NCBI GenBank assembly: GCA_021613335.1
Contig: JAJTWR010000479.1
Span: 124,001-188,000 of the forward strand
Length of the DNA: 64,000 nucleotides
Reading direction: 5' to 3'
Source of the DNA: Whitmania pigra
Taxonomy: Eukaryota > Annelida > Clitellata > Hirudinida > Haemopidae
The notes under the pieces were generated by a model. The model saw only the letters and a program-made list of their open reading frames with translations. It did not search any database and was not told the origin of the DNA. Below are positions 18,216-27,042 of this stretch, piece by piece; the first letter of the stretch is position 1, and the number at the start of each line of letters is the position of its first letter. The position numbers were made by a program, and so were the translations under genes.

Positions 18216-20543
18216 ATGAAACTCAAGTTCTTTTTTATTATCTTAATCATTTTGGCTTTTGCTGAAACGACCCGGTCGCAAACGCTTTTTAAAATAAGCG
18301 GCAATATTTATTCAAACAATACAAACGAACCTGTTTCTAATGCAAGTATTCAAGTTGTAAATATCAGGAAAATTTTCAATGCCGATACGTTAGGCCGGTA
18401 TAATATTGAATTAAAGGCCGGCATTTATACTTTGGCGATAAAAGCGATCGGATTTAAAACCCTAACAAGGCAGGTTAACGTTAACGATAATTTAACGATA
18501 AACTTTAAATTATTAGAAATTACCTCTGTGCTAAACGAGGTTGTTATTTCCCAGAAAAAGGATAACCGGAGTTTGGAAAACCCGCAGATGGGATCAGAAA
18601 AACTGTCCATGAATATTATAAATAACATTCCTGTCATTTTCGGCGAACGGGATGTATTGAAAACCATTCAATTATTACCCGGGGTTAAATCGGCAGGCGA
18701 AGGCGGCAGCGGTTTTTATGTACGCGGCGGCTCATCAGACCAAAACCTGATTTTAATGGACGATGTTCCCGTTTATAATTCTTCGCATTTATTGGGTTTC
18801 TTTTCTACCTTTAATCCGGATGTGATTGAAGACGTAACGGTTTACAAAACAGGCATGCCGGCCAATTTTGGGGGTAGATTATCTTCTGTTTTAGAAGTAA
18901 ACATTAAACAACCGAGTAAAGACCGTTTTAAAGCCGGCGGGGGTATTGGTTTAATAACCTCCAAACTTACTTTGGAGGGGCCAATCAGCAAAGGTAAATC
19001 GTCTTTTTTGATTTCAGGACGAAGGACTTATGTTGATGCTTTGCTGCGCTTATCGCCAAATAAAAACCTGAACCAAAATATTCTTTATTTTTATGATTTA
19101 AATGGCTGTTTAGACTTTAGCTTAGGGCAAAAAACCAATTTAAATTTTTCCGGTTATTTTGGAAGCGATAAATTTGGAATATCAGATGTATTTAGCATTA
19201 ACTGGGGTAATAAGCTGGGAAAAGGGCAATTGAAACATATTTTTTCCAACCAACTGTCTTCTACCACAACCCTTGCTTATACCTCTTATCAAAACAAATT
19301 AAAAATTAACACCAGCAGTAATAATTTTCAAATTTTCTCGAAAATTAACGATCTCTCGTTTCTCCAAAATTTCATATGGCAACAAGCCCCCAATCATACG
19401 GTAAAATTTGGATTTAACTCTACCTATCATAAAGTTACTCCGGGCGAAATAACAACTCTCGGACAATCTAATTTAAACCCTGTTTTTTACCAGAAGCGTT
19501 ACTCTTTAGAAAACGCCGTTTTTACCGCCGGCAATTGGCAGCTAACATCAAAACTAAATTTATCTGCCGGTTTAAGATTAAATGGATTTAGCATTTTTGG
19601 GCCGGGTAATTTCTTAACGGTAGACCCCAACGGAAATATTCTAGAAAAAGAAACCTTTGCCAAAGGTCAAGTCGTGAAAACCTATTTTAATTTAGAACCC
19701 CGCTTGGCTTTAAGTTATCTCATTAACGATAAAAGCTCGATAAAAGCATCGTATGTGCGTAATTCGCAAAACATGCATCTGATATCAAATTCTACTGCCA
19801 ACAACCCTACTGATAAATGGCTTCCCAGTTCAAAAATGATTAAGCCCGAACTATCAAACCAATATGCCATAGGTTATTACCGAAATTTATTTAACAACGC
19901 TTTTGAGTTTAATGCCGAAAGCTATTACAAAACCATGCAAAACCAAATAGACTATAGAGATGGCGCAAATGTGTTTGATTCCAATGTTATTGAAACACAG
20001 TTGTTGTATGGCATAGGCAGAGCTTACGGCTTAGAACTATTGCTGAAAAAAAAAGCAGGAAATTTTACCGGCTGGTTAGGTTATACGCTGTCAAAAACAG
20101 AGCGAAAAATAGACGGCATAAATAATAATAAATGGTACAACGCCCGTCAAGATCGTACCCATGATATTTCTGTGGTTGCCATGTATAAACTAAATAAAAA
20201 ATGGAGTATTTCCGCCTCTTGGATTTACTATACCGGAGATGCGATTACCCTCCCTACCGGAAAATACTCATTAGACGGGCAAACCTTTTTATTATACTCT
20301 GAGCGAAACGGCAACAGAATGCCCGCCTATCATCGATTGGATTTTGGCGTAAACCTGCAGCTAAAGCAAAAAAAGCGTTTCTCTTCAGAACTTTCTTTCA
20401 GTTTGTATAATGCCTTTGCGCGTAAAAATGCTTATTCTTTAAGTTTTAGAGAATCAGAAACAAGACCAGACCATATAGAGACGGTACAAACCACTCTTTT
20501 TAAATTGATGCCGTCTATTTCATATAACTTTAAATTTTTGTAG
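18216..20543 (+). CDS. TonB-dependent receptor paired with DUF4249 lipoprotein
   Basis: 775 aa. Signal peptide (FIILIILAFAETTRSQ), then a carboxypeptidase-type regulatory domain (FKISGNIYSNNTNEPVSNAS, about residues 25-110), a plug with FYVRGGSSDQNLILMDDVPVYN and VYKTGMPANFGGRLSSVLEV, and a barrel to the C-terminus. It has no STN signalling domain, unlike the receptor at 2715. The next gene begins two bases after the stop and encodes a DUF4249 lipoprotein; the pair is common in this phylum and is thought to work together at the outer membrane. The ligand is unknown. Confidence 0.9.
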   Translation: MKLKFFFIILIILAFAETTRSQTLFKISGNIYSNNTNEPVSNASIQVVNIRKIFNADTLGRYNIELKAGIYTLAIKAIGFKTLTRQVNVNDNLTINFKLLEITSVLNEVVISQKKDNRSLENPQMGSEKLSMNIINNIPVIFGERDVLKTIQLLPGVKSAGEGGSGFYVRGGSSDQNLILMDDVPVYNSSHLLGFFSTFNPDVIEDVTVYKTGMPANFGGRLSSVLEVNIKQPSKDRFKAGGGIGLITSKLTLEGPISKGKSSFLISGRRTYVDALLRLSPNKNLNQNILYFYDLNGCLDFSLGQKTNLNFSGYFGSDKFGISDVFSINWGNKLGKGQLKHIFSNQLSSTTTLAYTSYQNKLKINTSSNNFQIFSKINDLSFLQNFIWQQAPNHTVKFGFNSTYHKVTPGEITTLGQSNLNPVFYQKRYSLENAVFTAGNWQLTSKLNLSAGLRLNGFSIFGPGNFLTVDPNGNILEKETFAKGQVVKTYFNLEPRLALSYLINDKSSIKASYVRNSQNMHLISNSTANNPTDKWLPSSKMIKPELSNQYAIGYYRNLFNNAFEFNAESYYKTMQNQIDYRDGANVFDSNVIETQLLYGIGRAYGLELLLKKKAGNFTGWLGYTLSKTERKIDGINNNKWYNARQDRTHDISVVAMYKLNKKWSISASWIYYTGDAITLPTGKYSLDGQTFLLYSERNGNRMPAYHRLDFGVNLQLKQKKRFSSELSFSLYNAFARKNAYSLSFRESETRPDHIETVQTTLFKLMPSISYNFKFL

Positions 20544-20545
20544 CC

Positions 20546-21361
20546 ATGCGTATTTTTAAGGTATTAAGTTTTCTTTTTGTATTGTTGTTTTCTGCCTGTC
20601 AGGAAGTGGTTGATATAAACTTAGGTAAAGCCTCCGATAAATATGTGATAGAGGCAAATATTACAAATAACGAGGGGGAAGCTTCTGTATTAATTAGTAA
20701 GAGCGCTTCTTTTGAGGCCAGCGGAAAATTTCAGGGAATATCCGGAGCATCGGTTGTTATTTGGGGAGACGACCTCCCTCCAATCACTCTTAGAGAAACA
20801 GCAAAGGGAGTTTATACCCATCCCTTTCTTAAAGGAACGCCTAACCATACCTATCGGTTAACTATAACCATTGACGGGCATACCTTTACATCAAGTTGCC
20901 AAATGCCTGTTTTAGTTAAATTAGACAGCGTTTATTTACAAGAAATTACCCTTTTAAATGGCGTTGAAAAAAATATGTATGTGAAATTTGACGACCCTAA
21001 AGGCGTTGAAAATTATTATCGAATTAAGGAATATATAAACGGCGCGTATACCAAACAAATTAATATTTTAAAAGATGATTTGTTTGACGGCAACACGGTA
21101 AGACAAATATTGAGAAAAAAAACAATTGGCACAGACCGTAAAAAGAATAAAGAATTGAAAATTGGCGATAAAATTCTTATTTTATTTCAAACAATAAGCG
21201 AACCTGTTTACAAATATTGGTACAGCGCCGAAAATAACGGGGCCCAAATAACCGGAAATAATAATGCGCCCGCAAATCCGGTATCAAATATCATTGGCGG
21301 GGCATTAGGCTACTTTAGCGCGCACACCCAACAAACAAAAGAATATATTATTGAGAACTAA
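20546..21361 (+). CDS. DUF4249 family lipoprotein
   Basis: 271 aa. MRIFKVLSFLFVLLFSAC gives a lipobox with the acylated Cys at residue 18. The body (EVVDINLGKASDKYVIEANI, SGASVVIWGD, YTHPFLKGTPNHTYRLTI, and the ISEPVYKYWYSAE segment) follows the DUF4249 pattern of beta-rich, surface-exposed lipoproteins. Two bases separate it from the TonB receptor gene, so they are almost certainly co-transcribed. Many relatives are longer, with a further ~50-100 residues, so the C-terminus may be on the short side. Confidence 0.85.
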   Translation: MRIFKVLSFLFVLLFSACQEVVDINLGKASDKYVIEANITNNEGEASVLISKSASFEASGKFQGISGASVVIWGDDLPPITLRETAKGVYTHPFLKGTPNHTYRLTITIDGHTFTSSCQMPVLVKLDSVYLQEITLLNGVEKNMYVKFDDPKGVENYYRIKEYINGAYTKQINILKDDLFDGNTVRQILRKKTIGTDRKKNKELKIGDKILILFQTISEPVYKYWYSAENNGAQITGNNNAPANPVSNIIGGALGYFSAHTQQTKEYIIEN

Positions 21362-21472
21362 AAATTGAACCTGTCGGGATTATTTAATTTCATTATTGAA
21401 TTATACTGGATTAAGGCTCTAAAACGGCAAGGGCGGAAACTTTTTTATTACTTGTAATTGTTTCGGTTTAAA

Positions 21473-21712
21473 CGGCGATTAATTTTTTGTTGTTTCTTCG
21501 GGATAAAGATGTTTTTAGGTTTTTGCTTATCTCTTGTAGCGGATAATGCGTATTTTTTGAGAATAAGTTCCCGATCTTGCTACAAAAACGATCCGTTTTT
21601 AGAAAAATTTCCGCAAGTTTTTTTGGAAAAACGGAGCTTTCAAAATTGATTTATTATGCTAGTTATCAGTTTTTTTGTAAAAAATCATTCTATTTTTCTG
21701 CTACAAGCAAAA
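21473..21712 (+). repeat. Left arm of inverted repeat around the P-type ATPase
   Basis: About 240 bases that match, in reverse complement, the stretch 23785-24023. The best part is an identical 42-base core at 21521-21562 (opposite 23931-23972), containing TTGTAGCGGATAATGCG. Flanking similarity, by eye about 70-75 percent, covers CGGCGATTAAT at the outer end and CAAAATTGATTTATTA and TTCTATTTTTC toward the gene. No open frame is conserved. The 21362-21745 gap contains nothing else. Confidence 0.8.
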
Positions 21713-21745
21713 ATTACCGTTTATTAGAGAAAATTATTGTTTGCG

Positions 21746-23731
21746 CTATAATTTCATGTGCTGTATTCTAACGCCGTTGAGTATGGTAAGCAAAGCTACT
21801 CCTACATCTGCAATAACCGCTTCCCATAGGCTGGCCAAGCCATTAGCGCCCAAAATAAGCACTAAAAATTTTACCCCTATTGCCAAAGCGATGTTTTGCC
21901 AAACTACGCCGTGGGTGATGCGGCCCGCTCGTATGGCGCTGATAATTTTGAAGGGTTGATCGTTCTGAATCACGATGTCGGCCGTTTCAATAGCGGCATC
22001 GCTGCCAAGGCCGCCCATGGCAATACCGGCATCGGCAAGGGCTATCGCCGGAGCGTCGTTTATCCCATCGCCTACAAAGGCAATACGACTGCCCGAATCT
22101 TTAAAATACTGCACTTTTTGAAACTTAGCATCCGGCAGCAAATCGCCGTAAGCTTTGGCAATGCCCAAAGTTTTAGCCGCCTGATCAACCACCGATTGCC
22201 TATCGCCCGATAGTATGATAGTTTGCAGGTTTAAGCGATGCATTTCTTTGACGGCCAACAGGGCGTCTTCTTTAATCTCGTCGGCAATGGTAATGTAGCC
22301 GACATAATTATTATTAACAGCTACTGCCACGACCGTATCAGTCAAACGATCTATTTCGGCGGGGTAGTTAATATTAAATTTTTTGAGCAGTCTGGTATTT
22401 CCCGTTAATATTGCTTTGCGGTTTATCCTTCCTTTTAAGCCGTATCCCGAAATTTCCTCTACATTATCGGCTTTTAATTCTTTTGCCCGGTTGCCCGCAT
22501 ATTCAACAATGGCTTTGGCAATTGGATGGGTAGAGTTTTGTTCCATTGCCAACGCCGTACCTATTAGTTCTTCTTTTGATATGCCCTCTGTTACTACTTG
22601 TTGCACTTTAAATACTCCTTTTGTTAAGGTTCCCGTTTTGTCCATTATTACGGTGTTTATTTTGGTTATCACATCTAAAAAGTTTGAACCTTTAAACAAA
22701 ATTCCATTACGGGAAGCAAGGCCAATACCGCCAAAATAACCCAAAGGGACAGATATCACCAAAGCGCATGGACAACTAATAACCAGAAAAACCAAAGCTC
22801 GATATAACCATTGGTTAAAATGGTAGGTATCGGTAAAAAAATAAGGGATTACACACACCCCTAAAGCCAGCATAAAAACAATGGGGGTATATACTTTTGC
22901 AAAGCGACTGATAAAAAGCTGCGTTTGCGATTTTCGGGCTGTGGCGCTCTGTACCATTTCCAATATCCGGCTAAGCTTGCTGTCTTTAAACAATGTATCC
23001 ACTTTAACTTGACTCGGCATATCTAAATTAATCATGCCTGCCAATACTTTTTCGCCTTTACGTTTGGCGCAAGGTCTGCTTTCGCCGGTTAGCGCTGCGG
23101 CATTAAAGTTGGCCTTTTCTGAATACAGTTTTCCGTCAAGAGGCGCTCTTTCGCCTGCTTTTATCAAAATAATCTCGCCCGGTTTTACGGTTTTTGGGTC
23201 TGTTTCCTCTGGCATGCCACTACGCATTACCGTTACTTTGTCAGGCCTGACATCCAACAAGGCTTTAATGCTGCGTTTGGCTCTGTTTACGGCCATATCC
23301 TGAAGCCATTCGCCTATCGAATAAAATACCATTACAGCCACTCCCTCGCTATACGAGCCAATGCAAAACGCTCCAATGGTAGCCATGCTCATTAGAAAAA
23401 ATTCGTTAAAAAAATCGAGATTTCTGGCTTTATGCCATGCCATGCCAATAACCTTATAGCCCGCCGACAAATACGCTATAAGGTAGATGATAAGATTTAT
23501 CGGAAAAAAAGGAACATACTTAAATCCATACTCCAGCGCAAGCATCGCCAACAAAACCGGCAAAGCAGCTAATAAAGGCAATTGGGTTTGCCATCCTTGC
23601 TGCAACGCTGTTTTTTGAGGTAGATTTAATGCCGTTCGGTTTTTTGGGGTATCGCAACAATGTTTTTCATAATTTGTCTTGTTTTGGGGCTGCATATCGT
23701 TTTCGCAGCATTCTTTGTCTATATTAATCAT
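21746..23731 (-). CDS. Heavy-metal P1B-type ATPase (Zn/Cd/Pb-like)
   Basis: 661 aa. The N-terminus has a Cys/His-rich tail (ECCEND, HCCDTP) in place of a full HMA domain. Features in order: actuator TGES (AALTGESRPC), the CPC metal-site helix SCPCALVIS, phosphorylation site DKTGTLTKG, the HP motif (HPIAKAI), GDGINDAPAIA, and a last membrane helix GLASLWEAVIADVGVALL typical of the zinc/cadmium/lead subgroup. It should export divalent metal at the inner membrane. The gene alone fills the space between the two inverted-repeat arms, about 35 bases from the left arm and 55 from the right, which suggests it moved as cargo. Confidence 0.92.
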   Translation of the reverse strand: MINIDKECCENDMQPQNKTNYEKHCCDTPKNRTALNLPQKTALQQGWQTQLPLLAALPVLLAMLALEYGFKYVPFFPINLIIYLIAYLSAGYKVIGMAWHKARNLDFFNEFFLMSMATIGAFCIGSYSEGVAVMVFYSIGEWLQDMAVNRAKRSIKALLDVRPDKVTVMRSGMPEETDPKTVKPGEIILIKAGERAPLDGKLYSEKANFNAAALTGESRPCAKRKGEKVLAGMINLDMPSQVKVDTLFKDSKLSRILEMVQSATARKSQTQLFISRFAKVYTPIVFMLALGVCVIPYFFTDTYHFNQWLYRALVFLVISCPCALVISVPLGYFGGIGLASRNGILFKGSNFLDVITKINTVIMDKTGTLTKGVFKVQQVVTEGISKEELIGTALAMEQNSTHPIAKAIVEYAGNRAKELKADNVEEISGYGLKGRINRKAILTGNTRLLKKFNINYPAEIDRLTDTVVAVAVNNNYVGYITIADEIKEDALLAVKEMHRLNLQTIILSGDRQSVVDQAAKTLGIAKAYGDLLPDAKFQKVQYFKDSGSRIAFVGDGINDAPAIALADAGIAMGGLGSDAAIETADIVIQNDQPFKIISAIRAGRITHGVVWQNIALAIGVKFLVLILGANGLASLWEAVIADVGVALLTILNGVRIQHMKL

Positions 23732-23784
23732 ATAATTAGCGCTATTAACCTGAGTTGGGGATAAGAAACGTGAAAAATAGTTGT

Positions 23785-24023
23785 CAAAGAGCGGAAAAAT
23801 AGAATTATTTTTTATTTATAAATAATTGATAGCCAAATTAATAAATCAATTTTGAACGCTCTTTTTTCCAAAACAAACTTGCATAAATTTTCATAAAAGT
23901 TGATGATTTTTGTAATCAATTTGAATTTTATCTCAAAAAATACGCATTATCCGCTACAAGAGATAAGCAAAAAGCTAAACCAAAAACGCCTTTATTCTGT
24001 GAAAAACAAAAATTAATCGCCGA
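23785..24023 (-). repeat. Right arm of inverted repeat around the P-type ATPase
   Basis: Reverse-complement partner of 21473-21712; the identical 42-base core is 23931-23972. The outer edge ATTAATCGCCGA ends near 24022. Beyond it, 24046-24163 on the minus strand is an open but startless frame (contains KGGNFYWIKGLDLC) that I do not recognise; the remainder up to 24251 shows nothing. Confidence 0.8.
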
Positions 24024-24251
24024 TTAACCCCAACTCCGATAAATATCAATCACCTGCATACGACAGGCATAGATCAAGACCTTTAATCCAATAAAAGTTA
24101 CCACCCTTAACTACCGAACTTTTAGCAGAAGGAGCCTCTGCGCAATTTTTATGTTAATTATTTTAACTATGCTTTATTCGATATGCAAAAATAGGGTTGA
24201 TAGCGAAAATGCCATTATAGAGTTCCTTGCCAAAACAATTCTGATAAAAGC

Positions 24252-24607
24252 GTGTTTATCATGATTTCAAAATATTACCCTGATACCATACTTGGAATGG
24301 GGTATCCCAATCCGCTATATAATCTGCAGATTTACAATGTAAAACCTCACGGTATCTTTTCTTATCCCAGGAAACAATGTATAGAAACCTATTATCTGGA
24401 AAAGGTTAACTCTTGTTATTTAATGTTTTTTATATACGAGGAAGAAGTACTAAGAAACAACGATCGGGAAGAGGTAAAAAAAACAATATGTACCTGCAAC
24501 GGTACGACCTGAGTTTGCAAGATTTAAGAAAAATAAATTTTACCATACCCTACCCGCCCACTCCCGAAATGAAAGATATGAAGATGTGGCCCAAATATAA
24601 GCCTTAG
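24252..24607 (+). pseudogene. Frameshifted small protein, unknown
   Basis: Two frames share one apparent gene. The first runs 24252-24512 (contains ILGMGYPNPLYNLQIYNVKP and EEEVLRNNDREEVKKT). The second takes over near 24490 and ends at 24607 with QRYDLSLQDLRKIN and PYPPTPEMKDMKMWP. The tail resembles conserved ends of small Bacteroidota lipoproteins, but I see no signal peptide at the front. The function is unknown. Confidence 0.4.
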
Positions 24608-24660
24608 AGTCGGTAAGTTCTTTTTCTTTGAAATAACTTTAACTAAGGCCAACAAACTTG

Positions 24661-24837
24661 TTATCGGGGCGGTTTTACTTAGGCAAATATGGTATCCCCA
24701 GTTTGCTTAGCAAAGGTACTCACGATAACCGCCCTGTAGAACAGAATGCAAACATCAGAACTTTTACTTTTTTTAATAAAGAGAAATACCGGGCTATAGC
24801 GGATGGCGTTTTGATAAATAAGAAAAAAATCCTATAG
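24661..24837 (+). pseudogene. Gene fragment, unknown
   Basis: An open but startless frame ending at TAG 24835-24837, with GKYGIPSLLSKGTHDNRPVE and FNKEKYRAIADGVLINKK. Just upstream another frame gives a short hydrophobic piece (KANKLVIGAVLL), suggesting a frameshifted membrane-anchored protein. It is not recognised and looks like a 3' remnant. Confidence 0.3.
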
Positions 24838-25004
24838 ACCATTTTTCTTTATAAGTATAATTGAATTCTATATTATCTGTATAAGAGGGTATTAAGTAAG
24901 AATTGCCTTCAAAATATGAATATCGGCTTTGGCGTTTTTAAATAAATTTTCATTTGTTTATTTTCTTAACTTTAATTCCCTGGGGCAACAAAAAAACCAA
25001 ATAT

Positions 25005-25096
25005 GCAAAGGCGTTGGCCCTTGGCGTGGCAGGTTTGTACCTTTGTGTTAGCTTAGCCTCAGAAATTTTAAGCTAACAAGTCGGGGGCCTTTTTAA
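25005..25096 (+). ncRNA. Candidate structured RNA with terminator-like tail
   Basis: A perfect 10-bp inverted repeat, TGTTAGCTTA (25046-25055) with TAAGCTAACA (25069-25078), is nested inside a GGCCC/GGGCC pair (25016-25020, 25085-25089) followed by TTTTTAA. AGGT/ACCT (25031-25042) can add a small hairpin. CAAAGG (25006-25011) could alternatively pair with CCTTTG (25040-25045). It could equally be a strong terminator of the fragments upstream. Confidence 0.4.
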
Positions 25097-25253
25097 CCTT
25101 CTACTGTTTTAGTACAAAATTTACGATGGGACAAATCGCCTGTAATACGGCGCTGAAGTAAGCGCTCATAGCTTGTTGCTCCCTCAACAGGTTCAACAGA
25201 AATAACTGTTATCCTGTTTTTTGGGTTTGTTTTCAGGTATATCATTTTTATAG

Positions 25254-25598
25254 CGCGATAAGCGAAAAGGGTTTCGACTGGGGGCAACAATTAAGAGAAT
25301 TAACCCTCCTAAACAGGTAAACAAAGACAAAAGCCCCGACGCCTTTATTAACGGAAAGCATATCGTAGAGTTTAAAACCAGCCCCGTAAACACGATACAG
25401 TCGGTAAGAAGATTATTAAAAACAGGGTCTAAACAAGCCGATATTATATGTTTAAAGCTTACGGGCAAAGCTCCAAAAGATTTAAAAAAAACCTTAAAAG
25501 GCCAAGTAAACCTAAGCAAAAGAATTAAAGAAATTTGGGTGATTGACCAAAATGATAAACTTGTTAAGTATACAAAAGAAGAAATGCTAAACTTCTGA
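25254..25598 (+). pseudogene. Orphan nuclease-like toxin module (CdiA-tip type), no start
   Basis: The frame opens after a TAG at 25251 and ends at TGA 25596-25598, without an ATG. It contains SPDAFINGKHIVEFKTSP, whose D...ExK arrangement fits a PD-(D/E)xK nuclease core, followed by QADIICLKLTGKAP and IWVIDQNDKLVKY. Such domains occur as the C-terminal tips of contact-dependent toxins and of Mu F-like head proteins of phages in this phylum. The gene at 27043 ends in a related module. This piece seems to be the detached tail of a second such protein. Function is inferred from motif layout only. Confidence 0.45.
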
Positions 25599-25605
25599 TA
25601 AAAGC

Positions 25606-25633
25606 AAAAAGCAACAGTAAACTGCTGCTTTTT
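25606..25633. terminator. Hairpin terminator after the nuclease-like fragment
   Basis: AAAAAGCA-A-CAG pairs with CTG-C-TGCTTTTT around a TAAA loop with one mismatch. The A-run and T-run on either side allow termination in both directions. Confidence 0.6.
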
Positions 25634-25782
25634 GGGACGCGTCGAGAGGGGACTTTAGCCTTCTCCCATCACAATCTTTATTTGTTATTCAAATTTTACC
25701 AAGTCAAGAATTCAAATGTAAGCATTATTTTAATAAAAACAAGTAGAAACAAGTTAAAACAAATAAAATAAACATGGGGGGG

Positions 25783-26670
25783 ATGACAAACAAAATTAGA
25801 GCTCATTTTAGAACTTAAAAACAAGCTTAAAACGGGTCTTAGCAGCGCAAGGCAAACATTAGCGGGCAACCTTAGCGCATGAAGCTAAAAATGGCCGAGA
25901 TGAAAAGCAGCATGACCGAGGCTTTGTCGGAGCTGCCCAATCAATTGCCGCAATTAGGTTCTGCCATGAAATTGTTAACCAACCCCATTACCGGGGTTGT
26001 GGCAGGCCGCGCTGGTGGGGGGCGGTTTTGCTAAAGCCGTTCGAATGGTAGGCCAGTGGGAAAGCGGTATGCACAAGGCCAACGTTACCGCTCAGCTTAG
26101 CAAGCGGGATCTCGAGGCTTTGAGCGAAAAACTGATGGAAATAGGCAAGCGCAATACCGGTAATTTAATGGACGTACCCGAAACGTTCAACAAAATTATT
26201 AGCGCCGGCTTTGACGTAAAAACCTCCCTGGCAGCTTTAGAGCCCACCTTGCAGGCGGCAAAAGCAGGATTTACAGAGGCGGGAATTGCAGCCGACGCGG
26301 CAACCAACATCATGGGCAGCACCGGGATAACCGACGCGACAAAAGTATACGACGTGCTTTTTGCAACCCTCAATAAAGGAAAGGCCGAATTTGCCGATAT
26401 TGCCAATTATCTCCCTAAGATTATCCCCGTAGCCCGCCAGGTGGGAGTAAGCTTTGAGCAAACCGCAGGGGCCTACGCCTTTTTAACCGCTACAGGATTA
26501 AAGGCCGAGGAGGCAAGTACCGCACTGGCAAACGCTATGGAATCCCTTTCAGACCCTAAAATTGTATACGGAACAGAAAAAACCGGATCAGGATTTAAAG
26601 GCATTGGCGTTGAAATTTTTGACGCAACAGGAAAGATCAGGGATCATGAAAAAATTTGCTTCAATCAGTA
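25783..26670 (+). pseudogene. Phage tail tape-measure protein, truncated and frameshifted
   Basis: A start ATG at 25783 follows a G-run, and at least three frame changes occur before 26000 (segments LELKNKLKTGLSSARQTLA, then SSMTEALSELPNQLPQLGSA, then LVGGGFAKAVRMVGQWE). From 25997 one long frame carries the TP901-type tape-measure core: GNLMDVPETFNKIISAGFDV, EAGIAADAATNIMG and FADIANYLPKIIPVARQVG. Homology stops near 26650 at GKIRDH, where the sequence joins a phage gene in the opposite orientation. Normal tape-measure proteins are several times longer, so most of the gene is lost. A small candidate piece of the same protein (FSKMSQGLGQLKDSIDFTI) appears on the plus strand near 28010. Confidence 0.8.
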
Positions 26671-26963
26671 TAGGGTAAATCGTTGCCAACGGTTACCCTG
26701 AAAGGAGAACTGTCGATAACGCGAACGCTGCGCATTAAAGCTCCGGATTGAATAAGGATGCTTTGCTCTGCTTTGCCTCGTTTGCTTTTGTATTTTCGGG
26801 GTCTCCAGGGCCTGTTGTCAAAAGCTTTGTTTTTGAAATTATCCAGCACATTGTTAATTACCTCATTGCCTGCTATGGCAGGCAACCGGTTAATGGCCTG
26901 GTATATGCGAGATTGAAAATCTTTAAAATAAAAATTTATTTTTTTTTTATTGTTATTTAACAT
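26661..26963 (-). pseudogene. Phage virion-morphogenesis / tail protein, 3' truncated
   Basis: 100 residues remain. The segment RPWRPRKYKSKRGKAEQSIL followed by SGALMRSVRV and VTVGNDLPY is the hallmark of the HK97 gp10 / Mu gpG-like family that helps complete tails. Relatives continue after the V-G-x-D-x-P-Y motif with a -KIHNEG- segment and about 40 more residues; here the frame ends at once, at the junction with the tape-measure scrap read from the other strand. It follows the Mu F-like head gene on the minus strand, as in Mu-type late operons. Confidence 0.65.
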
Positions 26964-26979
26964 TTTTTTTATACATTTG
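26950..26979 (+). promoter_or_regulatory. Plus-strand promoter candidate
   Basis: TTG (26950-26952), 19 bases, then TACATTTG (26972-26979) fit the Bacteroidota consensus TTG-N19-TAnnTTTG well. Transcription would start near 26986, just before two hairpins, and run antisense to the phage head gene. Confidence 0.4.
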
Positions 26980-26988
26980 TGATGTCTG

Positions 26989-27039
26989 GCCTGCGTAGTC
27001 AGGCAACAGTAGGGCGGTTGGTTTTATACTTTCCGCCCT
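26989..27039 (+). ncRNA. Two-hairpin RNA candidate in phage remnant
   Basis: GCCTG-CGTAGT-CAGGC (26989-27004) and AGGGCGG...CCGCCCT (27011-27039) are two perfect stems in tandem, right after a good promoter match on the plus strand. No T-run follows, so they are not simple terminators. On the minus strand they fill the gap between the head and tail genes. Confidence 0.35.
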
Positions 27040-27042
27040 ATC

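Noticed and set aside
21458..21771. Two plus-strand ORFs in the left inverted-repeat arm
   Set aside because: The frames are not kept in the right arm, so the similarity there is not protein-driven.
25093..25290. 65-codon minus-strand ORF (contains YERLLQRRITGDLSHRK)
   Set aside because: The amino-acid mix looks partly coding and may be another scrap, but it overlaps the candidate RNA tail and the nuclease-like frame and matches nothing I know, so I did not list it as a gene.
27011..27039. AGGGCGG/CCGCCCT hairpin as a terminator
   Set aside because: No T-run follows on either strand, so it was listed as part of an RNA candidate instead.
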